Source: CAYPLH01 sp964411505
GTDB lineage: Bacteria; Bacillota; Clostridia; CAYPLH01; DUMO01
DNA length: 16,691 nucleotides
Direction of reading: 5' to 3'
Assembly: GCA_964411505.1 (NCBI GenBank)
Contig: CAYPLH010000074.1
Span: forward strand, 1-16,691
Part shown: positions 7,147 through 14,833 of the stretch, piece by piece
Layout: every line of letters begins with the position of its first letter
Numbering within the stretch: position 1 is the first letter of the stretch
The notes under the pieces: model-generated
The model's database searches: none
What the model was told of the DNA's origin: nothing
What the model saw: the letters and a program-made list of their open reading frames with translations, nothing else
Made by a program: the position numbers and the translations under genes

Positions 7147-9438
7147 TCAACGCAGAGAACTTGGAATCTCTCCATGCAGTCGCTTATATGCCCTCCGGAA
7201 AACCCTTGCGCTATTATAGCCTACCTGCTCAGCAATTACCGAGATCGGTAATTCAGATTCCTTAATGAGCTGCCTTGCTTTTTCAATTCGGATTTTCTCA
7301 AGATAATGAGAGAAGTTTTCACCTGCATGTTCCTTAAAAAATCTTGATAAATAAACCTCCGTCATATTAAATCTTGAAGCAACTGATGTACGGCAGGTTT
7401 GTTGTTCTTTGTAGCAAGTGTGTAAATAATTCAATATATCACAAAATAGGTTGCTTTCATTTTTATTCTTTTCCATAAAAATTTCATTACATACAAATTC
7501 ATATAAATCTCTAATTTTTCTCCAATATTCTTCCACTGATTTACCGGTCGTAAAAGAATCCATTTTTCCCTGCAGGGCTGTTTGCACATTTGTGTTTGTA
7601 TACTTGGATTTTGATGCTATTTTTATCAGTGTTCCCTGGATTTCATCCAGAAATGCAAAAAGCATTGTATCAGAAATTTTTCGCTTTTTAAAGTTTTCAA
7701 TATAAAGCTGCTTTAGTATTTCCTTTATTTCATCCATATCACCGGCACTGCAAAGACTGATAAGCTTGCTTTCAATTTCCAGCGGATAATAATAATAGCT
7801 TTGCTGCTCCGTCGATTGGATATACCAGCGTACAATATCTTCATCATCAACCGCTTTATATTCCAGTGCCTCAAGTGCCTCCCTGAAAGAATTGTATATG
7901 TCAGTTAATGAAGTGTATGCCAGTCCCGATGAAAAGCTCACATGAATATTGTTGTTCCTCTTGAGTAATCCGCCAACTTCTAATGCTATATTTCTAACTA
8001 CATTGCGGATCTGATCTTCATCATCAAAACTAAATAGCAGCACACCGGCAAGCATATCTTCTGAAACCTCATGTAATAAAACCTTATCCTGAAATACGCT
8101 GCTTATTGCTTTTGATGTAACTACCTTTGCTATATTAAGCTCGTTCATAACTCTGTCTTCCCCGGTTTTTTCATAGTCTTCTATCTTAAGAACCAGAACT
8201 AAATATTTACATGCATCAAGATTCATCCCTATGTTTGACATAGAATTTTTAAGTTCTCTCATGCTAATGAAGCTTCCCCTAAGAAGCCTGTCAAGGAATG
8301 CCGACTTAAGGATTGGAATTTTTTCCTGAATTTCAGCCTTTAGTTCTTCATTATTTCGCAAAAGCTCTGAAATAGAACCATAGATAAACTCAAAGGTATT
8401 GGCACTTTTACTATCATTTGCAGAGTTGAAGTTCGCTTTAATAATATCTATCAGCTTCCTGATAGGTCGGCTGTTTTTATTTGCAAGAATCAAGGACACA
8501 AAAGTCCCACTAATAAGAATTGCAAGCAATATGGTAATCATCAGATTTTGAAAAGCATTGACCTTATTCATGACATTGCCAGTAGGATGTCCTAATACAT
8601 ATATCCAGCCATTGTAAGGAGAGACAGTATATAAAACTATGAAGTCGTTATCTCTTTTCAATATACCTATATTTTCTTTTTTATTTAAACTGTCCGATGA
8701 GAGAACTTCCGGTGTGTAATTACTTTCATTTACCGAAGCAATAATCTCGCCGTTTTCATTGGAAATATAAGCCCATCCGTTTTTTCCGGCAATATTTTGC
8801 AAAAGCTGTGTTATCTCACTTTGATTGATATCCAATATAATCATACCCTGCGGGTCTTTTTTAGTGTTTCCAATAGGCAAGGATTGTACAAAGCTGATAG
8901 AATTTTCTCCGGGACTGTTATAATTCAGGGATTGATTAAGTACAGAAGGCATAAATATTCCCGGATAATACGTGGACCAAAACTCCTTATGCCAGCTTTC
9001 ATACTCCTGTCCATTGGTTATAAAGCTACTCTCATAGAAGAAAGATTCCCTGTCCGTACTTCCATTAGGAGTTATCATTAGAGCTTTGTCTCTTATATAA
9101 ATAATGCATGTTCTGATAAAGCTGTTGTTAATCCTATAGGTTTGAAGATCCCTTACCATATTCAGATTTAAAATATGATCTACCTTTCCAACTAATAATT
9201 TGCTAATATTTGAACTAAAGGAAATCTGCCGAACCAGACCCTGTATCTCCTGAAGCCGAGTATCCAAGACATTCCTGCCTTGTTCGAGCATGGATATTGA
9301 CGCATTGACTGCTTCATCCTGCATTTCATTAAAGGTTCTTAAATACACAAAGCTGCCAAGAACTAAAGGTATAAGCAAAATTAGAATATATGAAATCAGA
9401 AAACTATAAAATACATAAGTTTTCTTGGTAGTCTTCAT
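7147..9438 (-). CDS. Membrane-bound sensor / AraC-family transcriptional regulator
   Basis: A 763-residue protein. TM1 lies at about residues 9-33 and an extracytoplasmic sensor at about 34-297. TM2 is at about 298-319, followed by a short RPIRKLIDII linker resembling a HAMP start. A divergent middle domain comes next, and two helix-turn-helix motifs of the AraC type occupy the last 100 residues (ending ISVIAEQVGYNSARVFRRAYKR). This architecture is known in Firmicutes next to LplABC-type transporters, where an outside sugar or glycan signal is passed directly to a DNA-binding domain. I start at ATG 9438, where GAGGTGA precedes the codon at a good distance. Earlier in-frame codons to 9654 have no ribosome site and would put unusual residues before TM1. 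It sits between binding protein and permeases and probably controls this operon. Confidence 0.92.
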   Translation of the reverse strand: MKTTKKTYVFYSFLISYILILLIPLVLGSFVYLRTFNEMQDEAVNASISMLEQGRNVLDTRLQEIQGLVRQISFSSNISKLLVGKVDHILNLNMVRDLQTYRINNSFIRTCIIYIRDKALMITPNGSTDRESFFYESSFITNGQEYESWHKEFWSTYYPGIFMPSVLNQSLNYNSPGENSISFVQSLPIGNTKKDPQGMIILDINQSEITQLLQNIAGKNGWAYISNENGEIIASVNESNYTPEVLSSDSLNKKENIGILKRDNDFIVLYTVSPYNGWIYVLGHPTGNVMNKVNAFQNLMITILLAILISGTFVSLILANKNSRPIRKLIDIIKANFNSANDSKSANTFEFIYGSISELLRNNEELKAEIQEKIPILKSAFLDRLLRGSFISMRELKNSMSNIGMNLDACKYLVLVLKIEDYEKTGEDRVMNELNIAKVVTSKAISSVFQDKVLLHEVSEDMLAGVLLFSFDDEDQIRNVVRNIALEVGGLLKRNNNIHVSFSSGLAYTSLTDIYNSFREALEALEYKAVDDEDIVRWYIQSTEQQSYYYYPLEIESKLISLCSAGDMDEIKEILKQLYIENFKKRKISDTMLFAFLDEIQGTLIKIASKSKYTNTNVQTALQGKMDSFTTGKSVEEYWRKIRDLYEFVCNEIFMEKNKNESNLFCDILNYLHTCYKEQQTCRTSVASRFNMTEVYLSRFFKEHAGENFSHYLEKIRIEKARQLIKESELPISVIAEQVGYNSARVFRRAYKRLHGEIPSSLR

Positions 9439-9493
9439 ACTTAAATCACCTCTGATTGGAATAATTATATCATAAGCCCGGCTACCTCTGCAA

Positions 9494-9524
9494 GTGTTTG
9501 CCATATGGTGCCAAACACATGTGT
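9494..9524. promoter_or_regulatory. Nested palindromes upstream of the regulator gene
   Basis: The arms gtgtttg (9494-9500) and caaacac (9512-9518) flank a core containing ccatatgg. A second perfect palindrome, acacatgtgt (9515-9524), overlaps the right arm. They lie about 55-85 bp upstream of the regulator start in a 348-bp gap (9439-9786) that shows no gene. This is a candidate operator, possibly for self-regulation. The role is inferred from position and symmetry only. Confidence 0.3.
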
Positions 9525-9786
9525 TTTTATGGTTCATACCCTCTATAACTTGAGATATAACTGTGAACAATAACTTTAAAACAAATAGAACGTGATATAG
9601 TTCCATTTTTTCATGTGAAAGCTTTATCACGTTCTTAACTTTATTAGCTGCCACTACAGCGAAACAAACATTAAATCATCCGCATTTATGCGCCTTTTTT
9701 GAAATATCACGAGTACTTCAACGGTGCTATTTCTGAAGAGATAAAATAAATGTTTCTAAAGTAGTATTATTTACATCATAAACATT

Positions 9787-11460
9787 TTATTTATACATTC
9801 TGTCATAACAGATTTGATGCAGCTCAAGATATCTTGGAAGACCAATCTTTATTAATTCGCTCTGGAAGACATCCCACTCTTTATCTAAATCTACATTTTC
9901 CTCCAACACCATTCTGGCAAAAAATTCTTCTACATATGTGGTGATTTGCGTATCCATTGAAGCTTTTTCGGTCGTCTCCTCAGGAGTAAAATACAATGTA
10001 GGCCAAGGCTCATCGTATGCATAGGCGTGATGGGCTTTTGCAGCATTATATAATATTAACTCAAATTCAAATGGGTCGCTTGTATCAATCGCTATCCCAT
10101 TAGCATATTTCTCTGGTATATAAGAGCATCCCATAACAGCCCAAGCTTGATTCTGTGTTGATCCCCATTCCAAAATAGGCTTTAATGTCGCTGGCTTCCC
10201 GTTTATACCAAGCAATCCCAAAGCTGGATCCGGCTCTATCCAATCAACTCCCGGTACACCATATTGTGAACGAAGCGCAGCTTCGTCGCTGAACAAAAAG
10301 TCTCCTAATCTAAATGCTGCTTCAGGATATTTGCACTGCTTTGTAACTACATAACTTCCAACACCAGCCCTATTAGGGGTATAAACTGCAGCCTGATGTC
10401 CGTTTGGACCTTTTAGCGGCGGAACTATTACAAAATGTTCAACACTTTCAAAATTGCGACCGCCTGCATACCGGTTGTAGTTGTCAGCCAAGACAGAGCC
10501 TACAAGCATTACTTCCGGGTTATTGACCAACTGCCGTAATTGAGCAGGATCCTGTGTAAAGGACAATGGATCCAGAAGCCCTTCAGCTGCCAGCCTTCTA
10601 ATATAGACTATCCCCTCTTTGTACTCAGGCTTGGTATATGAAGCTTCTACAATTCCGTTACTCATATTAAGCTTGCGTGCCCATACATCATTGTACACAA
10701 AAGCATTCATGATGAAGCCATCTTTCTTTTCTCCATTATTACCTTTAAGCCCTGTAAGCGGAATTTCATCCTTTTTATTGTTACCATTAGGGTCGCCATC
10801 TCTAAATGCTACTAATACGTTATATAGCTCGTCAGTCGTGGTAGGGATACTCAGATTTAAAGTATCAAGCCAAGTCTGATTCATCCAGTACCTAGTACGA
10901 TGTTCTAAGTTATGAACTTCCTTTTTGGAAAAAAGGGAGTATATGTTTCCATCCGGCAATGTAATTGTAGGAATTAGTTCTGGATACATCTCGGCATACC
11001 TTTTAATCTCCACACCATACTCTTCTATATAATCATTTAATGGTAAAAATACATCTTGCGCTGAGTATTCCACTAAAAGAGTACGTGAAATTGATGGTCT
11101 GATAAATATATCCGGCAGACCGGTGCCACTTGCCAATATAAGATTGAGCTTGCTGTTTACATCAGCTTCGGGTTGGAGCATCCAATCAAGATGGATATTT
11201 GTTTGTTCTTCAAGCCATTTTGTGAACTCATTGGTTTCATAATCAACTATACCTGCGTTCATAATCTGAAATGCTGTTAATGTAATCTTTTCCTTTACTA
11301 TAGGAAGTTGTCCTGCTGGCGTCACATAAAATGAATCCTCTTCATCGGTTGTACCGCTAGGGACATCACTGACTTTGCCTCCGTCGCTTACTACACATCC
11401 GCCCAGTATTAACGATAAACAGAGTACTAACATCAAAACAATGCTCAGTTTTCTTTTCAT
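9787..11460 (-). CDS. Extracellular solute-binding lipoprotein, LplA type
   Basis: A 557-residue lipoprotein that would capture the sugar and hand it to the LplB/LplC-type permeases. The N-terminus has a basic start, a hydrophobic stretch and the lipobox LGGC. Cys22 is therefore the lipidated residue that anchors it to the outer face of the membrane. The body is typical of long family-1 binding proteins of LplA type. It includes a flexible Ser/Gly/Asp-rich stretch after the Cys, then NEFTKWLEEQTNIHLDW and LASGTGLPDIFI in the first lobe. The start is fixed by GGAGGAAGG just upstream of the ATG. It is the first gene of the locus, with about 900 bp of non-coding or decayed DNA before it. That fits a promoter there and higher expression than the downstream permeases. 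Confidence 0.93.
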   Translation of the reverse strand: MKRKLSIVLMLVLCLSLILGGCVVSDGGKVSDVPSGTTDEEDSFYVTPAGQLPIVKEKITLTAFQIMNAGIVDYETNEFTKWLEEQTNIHLDWMLQPEADVNSKLNLILASGTGLPDIFIRPSISRTLLVEYSAQDVFLPLNDYIEEYGVEIKRYAEMYPELIPTITLPDGNIYSLFSKKEVHNLEHRTRYWMNQTWLDTLNLSIPTTTDELYNVLVAFRDGDPNGNNKKDEIPLTGLKGNNGEKKDGFIMNAFVYNDVWARKLNMSNGIVEASYTKPEYKEGIVYIRRLAAEGLLDPLSFTQDPAQLRQLVNNPEVMLVGSVLADNYNRYAGGRNFESVEHFVIVPPLKGPNGHQAAVYTPNRAGVGSYVVTKQCKYPEAAFRLGDFLFSDEAALRSQYGVPGVDWIEPDPALGLLGINGKPATLKPILEWGSTQNQAWAVMGCSYIPEKYANGIAIDTSDPFEFELILYNAAKAHHAYAYDEPWPTLYFTPEETTEKASMDTQITTYVEEFFARMVLEENVDLDKEWDVFQSELIKIGLPRYLELHQICYDRMYK

Positions 11461-11562
11461 AAAAATCCTTCCTCCATTATCTTAAGATTTTCTCGGTTTC
11501 TTAAGCTCATTCTTAAAAATATCACTTTTTTTAAAGGGAGTATCTCATTAATAGGTATTTTC

Positions 11563-11622
11563 ATTATAATGTCCCTGATGCTGATGCCAGCTTAACCCAT
11601 TTACTATTATCCTGTGCGCACA
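11563..11622 (-). promoter_or_regulatory. Candidate promoter and operator of the sugar locus
   Basis: On the minus strand a perfect -10 hexamer TATAAT lies at 11563-11568, about 95 bp before the binding-protein start. No good -35 hexamer lies 16-18 bp upstream of it, as is common at activator-dependent promoters. A perfect 10-bp palindrome, TGTGCGCACA (11613-11622), lies some 45 bp upstream of the -10. That is a suitable place for an activator such as the AraC-type protein encoded in the locus. The assignment is inference from spacing. Confidence 0.3.
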
Positions 11623-11744
11623 CCTGTAATAAATTATCGCTGACAAACAACTCTCTTTAATCAAAGTTCAGATTTCATGGAAATGGGCTTAAAAAAAAAT
11701 TTTTATTTATCTTTAACACCTGTCTTATACCTTTATTTTTATAG

Positions 11745-11782
11745 CAAGAGCCCGCCCGGCGTAGACACAGATTCTGCTCTTG
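11745..11782. repeat. Inverted repeat with 7-bp arms
   Basis: The arms caagagc (11745-11751) and gctcttg (11776-11782) enclose a 24-nt GC-richer loop in an otherwise AT-rich gap. There is no adjacent T-run, so it is not a clear terminator. Function unknown. Confidence 0.35.
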
Positions 11783-11869
11783 TCAGATTACTTATAAAAG
11801 CTTCAACAGGCTGTTAAGACCTCTATATGCTTATGTTGGAATCCATTTTTATTTTATCTTGGTACAAAA

Positions 11870-11979
11870 AAATGTTAGCACGAATCACTAAAAATGTATA
11901 GGGACAGTTAGTAAATCGTCAGGACTATTCGTAACCTCTAATATCGGGGACAATTTATATCAAGTGTACAAAGTGTCCC
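11870..11979 (+). repeat. Dispersed repeat copy B with terminal hairpin
   Basis: The first 41 bases match copy A (6826-6867) with a few differences. About 36 bases later a hairpin follows, with arms gggacaattt (11947-11956) and aaagtgtccc (11970-11979), nine of ten paired. The sequence between block and hairpin has diverged. The same order of elements in both copies suggests a non-autonomous mobile element family. Confidence 0.5.
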
Positions 11980-12028
11980 TCTGAAGCATCCACAATGATT
12001 GATATGGTTAATAAGCAAGTTATTCCTT

Positions 12029-12124
12029 CTATTTTTGAATATGAGTACGATCTGGCACAACCACCGCACCTTTCATTCTTGCGCGCTCTAACAAAGCCTT
12101 TTCAATATGTCGTCTGATATACAT
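12029..12124 (-). pseudogene. N-terminal fragment, possibly of an AAA/DUF4143-type ATPase
   Basis: A 31-codon frame from ATG 12124 to TAG 12029-12031 reads MYIRRHIEKALLERARMKG then AVVVPDRTHIQK. The opening resembles the first residues of DUF4143-type ATPases (MYIxRHxEKxLxE...VVVxTG). The P-loop expected right after AVVV is missing, and no ribosome site precedes the ATG. I read it as a truncated remnant. The match is short and from memory, so another origin is possible. Nothing else coding is visible between 11461 and 12360. Confidence 0.3.
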
Positions 12125-12163
12125 AATATCTCATTTTGAGGTAATCTAACATGAGATATTATG
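12122..12163. repeat. Perfect 13-bp inverted repeat
   Basis: cataatatctcat (12122-12134) and atgagatattatg (12151-12163) are exact reverse complements around a 16-nt loop. The left arm carries the ATG of the ATPase-like fragment. There is no T-tract on either side to make it a clear terminator. It could be the end or joint of a lost element, or a binding site. Confidence 0.6.
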
Positions 12164-12360
12164 ATTTCACAATTTTGTCTAGCTTTTATGTTACTTGAGT
12201 TTTTTGTCTATAAATTGTAACTTTAACTGCTGTACATTTTATGGTGATTATTCACACTGTATTAATATAATTACAGCAATTTATACAAGCAAAAAAGATG
12301 GCATCTCTTTGCATACTGTTTATTTGTTTGATAGAATTCGACCTCACATGATTAGAACTA

Positions 12361-12678
12361 TCATTTTCTTCTTTTGATATATTTAATGAGTCTAATAAAA
12401 TAAAATACAGTTGTGAAAAAAAAACTTGATAACACTATTGGATATATAAATAATGGTAATACCATACTTATGTCGTTGTGTAAAAATAATCGTAAGCCCT
12501 CTTTAAAAGAATTAGAGTTTAAATAACCAAAAATCTGAGTATATAAATAAACTGCAAATAACAATATAATGCTTATTGGAGCAAGCCAAAGCAATCTCCA
12601 ATTTTTCTTATAGATGATGTGTATAATTTCATATATAGAAATAATAATTATTGAATAAATAAACAGCAAAAATGGCAT
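12361..12678 (-). CDS. Small hydrophobic membrane protein, unknown family
   Basis: A 105-residue ORF with three evident membrane helices, about residues 2-22, 29-50 and 70-97. They are separated by short basic stretches (YKKNWR, and a tail IKYIKRRK that would be cytoplasmic). A weak ribosome site (AGGGATG) lies rather far upstream of the ATG. I do not recognise the family. It lies alone between the decayed region on its downstream side and a group II intron scrap on its upstream side. AT-rich DNA can mimic hydrophobic ORFs, so it may not be expressed. The consistent helix-loop pattern and positive tail favour a real gene. Confidence 0.5.
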   Translation of the reverse strand: MPFLLFIYSIIIISIYEIIHIIYKKNWRLLWLAPISIILLFAVYLYTQIFGYLNSNSFKEGLRLFLHNDISMVLPLFIYPIVLSSFFFTTVFYFIRLIKYIKRRK

Positions 12679-12741
12679 TTAATCATCACATCCCTAGAAG
12701 TAATATCGTTTATTAATAGCATCTAATTTGTAGTATTAATC

Positions 12742-12816
12742 ATCAAGTAGGAACTGAATAATTATTTTATTCAGCGTCCTCTCACACTACCGTTCAGTAT
12801 ACAGCAATTCCTTAAT
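12742..12816 (-). mobile_element. Probable 3' end scrap of a group II intron
   Basis: On the minus strand a domain-V-like stretch (GCTGTATACTGAACGGTA) is followed by GTGTGAGAGGACG. A hairpin then has arms CTGAATAA and TTATTCAG (plus strand 12754-12761 and 12767-12774), followed by CCTACTTGAT ending at 12742. The order, domain V then domain VI hairpin then CTAC-TYGAT 3' end, is what bacterial group II introns show. The 3' strand of domain V appears to lack several bases, and no reverse transcriptase is present. It would be a dead remnant. This is judged by eye. Confidence 0.4.
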
Positions 12817-12964
12817 TTGCCACTTAGGGATCTATAGAAATTCGCTCGGAATATTGATCCTGACTTTCTTAACTAGTTGTTGGTTATGGTGCAGGTAAGA
12901 ATTATAATGGTGTTACGTATAAAGGTTATACTTCCACTATGTATTTATTTTTCGTTAAACAATC

Positions 12965-13870
12965 CTATACTTCTCCAACAGCCTCAAGGAATTTATATAA
13001 GAAAATAGACATTGTTTGTTGAGCCCAATCCATTGTATCAGCAGCAACTGTATCCCAACTATTAAAAAGATATTCTCTAAAAGTAATTGGATTAATAATA
13101 AAAAGCCAATCATCAGCATTTTCTGCAGCATAGTCTGCAAGCTTTCCACATATTTCAGACCACGATGACCCAAAGTCTAAATTGTATTTATTTGTTGTTG
13201 TAGTCATATAATCGGTTCTTCTTTCGTCTACCCATTCTTCAAACTCTTTATGGTCAGTTACTACAGCTATCTTATTTTGTGCATGATGTGTTTCATTCAA
13301 GTCTGCTAAATAATGCATTGCTCTACCTAAATACTGCATGGAAAGTTGTGGATCGCTATAATAATAAGATGTTGCAAGGTTAGCCCAGTAAACAAATCTA
13401 GTTTTAGCCGTTGGTGAGCTCTCTGACAAATAGTTCAAACCGGTAGCTGGATCATAAAAATGCCCTTTAAATGTACCACCATCTCTTTCATTAATATCAG
13501 GCCAGTCTGCATTTTCCAATATTGTTGTACCATAATTATAGAAGATATTTGCAAGAGTAGAACCTTTATCATTTTCCAGAATAACAATTGCCCTTGCAGC
13601 CAAGTATTGATGCGTATGATTCCATCCTCCGCTTACCCAATTAATCGAAATATCTCCTTCTGGTTTTAAATGGTCTAAATGAACTCCTTCACCAAGAATT
13701 GTGTCACTACTGCTTGCTATATCATTTACAATTCTCTTATTTTCATTCAACTTCTTTCTACTAACCTTTTCACCAGATTGCTTAGCCATAACACCACTAT
13801 TTAATGAGAACAACAGTCCCATTAATATTGTAAATATAACAACTTTAAACCATACATTTTTATTAGTCAT
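12965..13870 (-). CDS. Secreted zinc-dependent phospholipase C, catalytic domain only
   Basis: A 301-residue precursor of the clostridial alpha-toxin/Bacillus PLC family, which hydrolyses phosphatidylcholine-type lipids outside the cell. The signal peptide is residues 1-29 (cleavage after GVMA). A propeptide of about 48 residues follows, and Trp78 is the likely mature N-terminus, whose amino group is a zinc ligand in this family. Other ligands are visible: H87, an Asp in ENADWPD (D122 or D125), H137 in GHFYDP, H186 and D190 in MHYLAD, H196 in THHAQN, and H207 with E211 in DHKEFE. The enzyme stops about 224 residues after Trp78, so it lacks the C-terminal C2/PLAT membrane-binding domain of alpha-toxin and is closer in plan to B. 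cereus PLC. ATG 13870 follows TGGAGGT. An in-frame ATG at 13921 also has a good ribosome site, giving 318 residues, but adds 17 polar residues before the signal peptide. Confidence 0.88.
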   Translation of the reverse strand: MTNKNVWFKVVIFTILMGLLFSLNSGVMAKQSGEKVSRKKLNENKRIVNDIASSSDTILGEGVHLDHLKPEGDISINWVSGGWNHTHQYLAARAIVILENDKGSTLANIFYNYGTTILENADWPDINERDGGTFKGHFYDPATGLNYLSESSPTAKTRFVYWANLATSYYYSDPQLSMQYLGRAMHYLADLNETHHAQNKIAVVTDHKEFEEWVDERRTDYMTTTTNKYNLDFGSSWSEICGKLADYAAENADDWLFIINPITFREYLFNSWDTVAADTMDWAQQTMSIFLYKFLEAVGEV

Positions 13871-13898
13871 TGAATTTAACCTCCAGTTTTTATTAGTC

Positions 13899-14021
13899 TT
13901 AATTAAATCCACGGTTGTCATTTTTCACCTCTACACCTGTTACTTTGATATCTTTGCAGTAATTACAGCTACTAATGCAGAAGTAAATTATTTCTGCAGC
14001 CTGTTTTACGATAGCATACAT
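13899..14021 (-). CDS. Candidate 40-residue peptide upstream of the phospholipase
   Basis: ATG 14021 to TAA 13899 encodes 40 residues beginning MYAIVKQAAEIIYFCISSCN, with three cysteines in CISSCNYC. A full AGGAGG precedes the ATG by only two bases, or by four if pairing is to AAGGAG. A second ATG in another frame at the ideal distance leads to only three codons. The ORF overlaps the earlier in-frame phospholipase ATG (13921) and ends 28 bases before the preferred one. It could act as a coupled leader or be a small peptide gene. No family recognised. Confidence 0.35.
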   Translation of the reverse strand: MYAIVKQAAEIIYFCISSCNYCKDIKVTGVEVKNDNRGFN

Positions 14022-14182
14022 AACCTCCTTTCTTCGTGAACAATCCACATAATAAGATGTATATCTAAAGCGATAATGCCTTCTTTATAGATTTCCTTAT
14101 GTAAATATTCTATAGCTGTACGTACTCAAGACATCGTTAACTTGGTAGCTTTTAACACTGTTAAATATTTACTTCCTATTAC

Positions 14183-14380
14183 TTAATAATAGCATTGATT
14201 AATAATACCGCAAACTGTATGCCATTCCTCATGAAGGTGAGAAGTAAATCCATCGCTATGACAATCATATTCGCAAGTATAATCAGTCAAATAGAATATT
14301 AATGAATAACAGCAATTACTCACAGTCTGACACACGAAAGGACTATAAACTGTTTTTTTCAAACCTGTGCAAGCCTCCAT
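14183..14380 (-). CDS. Candidate 65-residue cysteine-rich small protein
   Basis: Starting at ATG 14380, seven bases after GAGAAGG, the frame encodes 65 residues with eight cysteines (positions 4, 17, 23, 24, 36, 40, 57, 63). Two histidines fall in SHLHEEWHTVC. The frame opens further upstream to 14407 without a better ribosome site. The density of Cys and His suggests metal binding, disulfides or a modified peptide precursor. No family is recognised, and no modification enzyme or exporter lies in the window. It points the same way as the phospholipase, about 160 bp upstream of the 40-residue ORF. Confidence 0.35.
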   Translation of the reverse strand: MEACTGLKKTVYSPFVCQTVSNCCYSLIFYLTDYTCEYDCHSDGFTSHLHEEWHTVCGIINQCYY

Positions 14381-14759
14381 TATCATTCCTTCTCGTGAGC
14401 ATATCATGCAGGTTCCATAATATAATTACAAAACAGCCACAAACTAATTGCATTGAAATAATAATCTTATCAACTAGTGCTAATTAAATTATACATGTTA
14501 TTCAAAAATTCTCTACTACATCTTTATGTAGTCGTCTACATGAACTTCAATATACTCTAACTTCATTGTGCGATCAAAAAACAGGTACACCAGATTACAA
14601 GAGAAAAACAGATTAGGTTGGAAGCACCAGTGTTGTTATAATGGTAATTAACTAAGTTAAGTAACTACAAGATAATAGTACCTGCAGCTTATAAAAAAAG
14701 TAATAGTTACTACTATGAAACCATACTACCGTCAGCGAAAAGAACAAAAAACACCCTCC
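14381..14759. other. AT-rich gap without a convincing gene
   Basis: This stretch between the cysteine-rich ORF and the IS110-family element has no gene I can support. It holds a 7-bp hairpin (actacat 14515-14521, atgtagt 14526-14532, loop cttt). On the minus strand the hairpin is followed within six bases by a T5 run, making a weak terminator candidate for minus-strand transcription leaving the IS. Confidence 0.5.
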
Positions 14760-14833
14760 CAGACCCATAATGGTCCAAGTGTTCGCCAGTGTATTAGCGT
14801 CCATGGCTGTCCGTATTCAGCATTGGACTTATG

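Noticed and set aside
9674..9702. Small stem (cgcat/atgcg) followed by T6 on the plus strand
   Set aside because: All genes here run on the minus strand, so a plus-strand terminator has nothing to end. The stem is only five base pairs.
9749..9786. aatgttt/aaacatt inverted repeat after the binding-protein stop as a terminator
   Set aside because: The stem is AT-only, the loop is long and the T-run is poor. Any attenuation between binding protein and regulator is not demonstrable.
11690..11706. A9/T6 run as a terminator
   Set aside because: There is no GC-rich stem next to it; it is a plain homopolymer stretch in AT-rich DNA.
12195..12377. Plus-strand 60-residue ORF
   Set aside because: No ribosome site, residue composition as expected from AT-rich noise, and it overlaps the end of the membrane protein on the other strand.
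14302..14487. Plus-strand 61-residue ORF
   Set aside because: It lies antisense to the better supported cysteine-rich ORF and has no ribosome site.
14760..14778. gacc/ggtc stem followed on the minus strand by T6 as the transposase terminator
   Set aside because: The stem is only four base pairs and lies 14 bases from the T-run; too weak to annotate.
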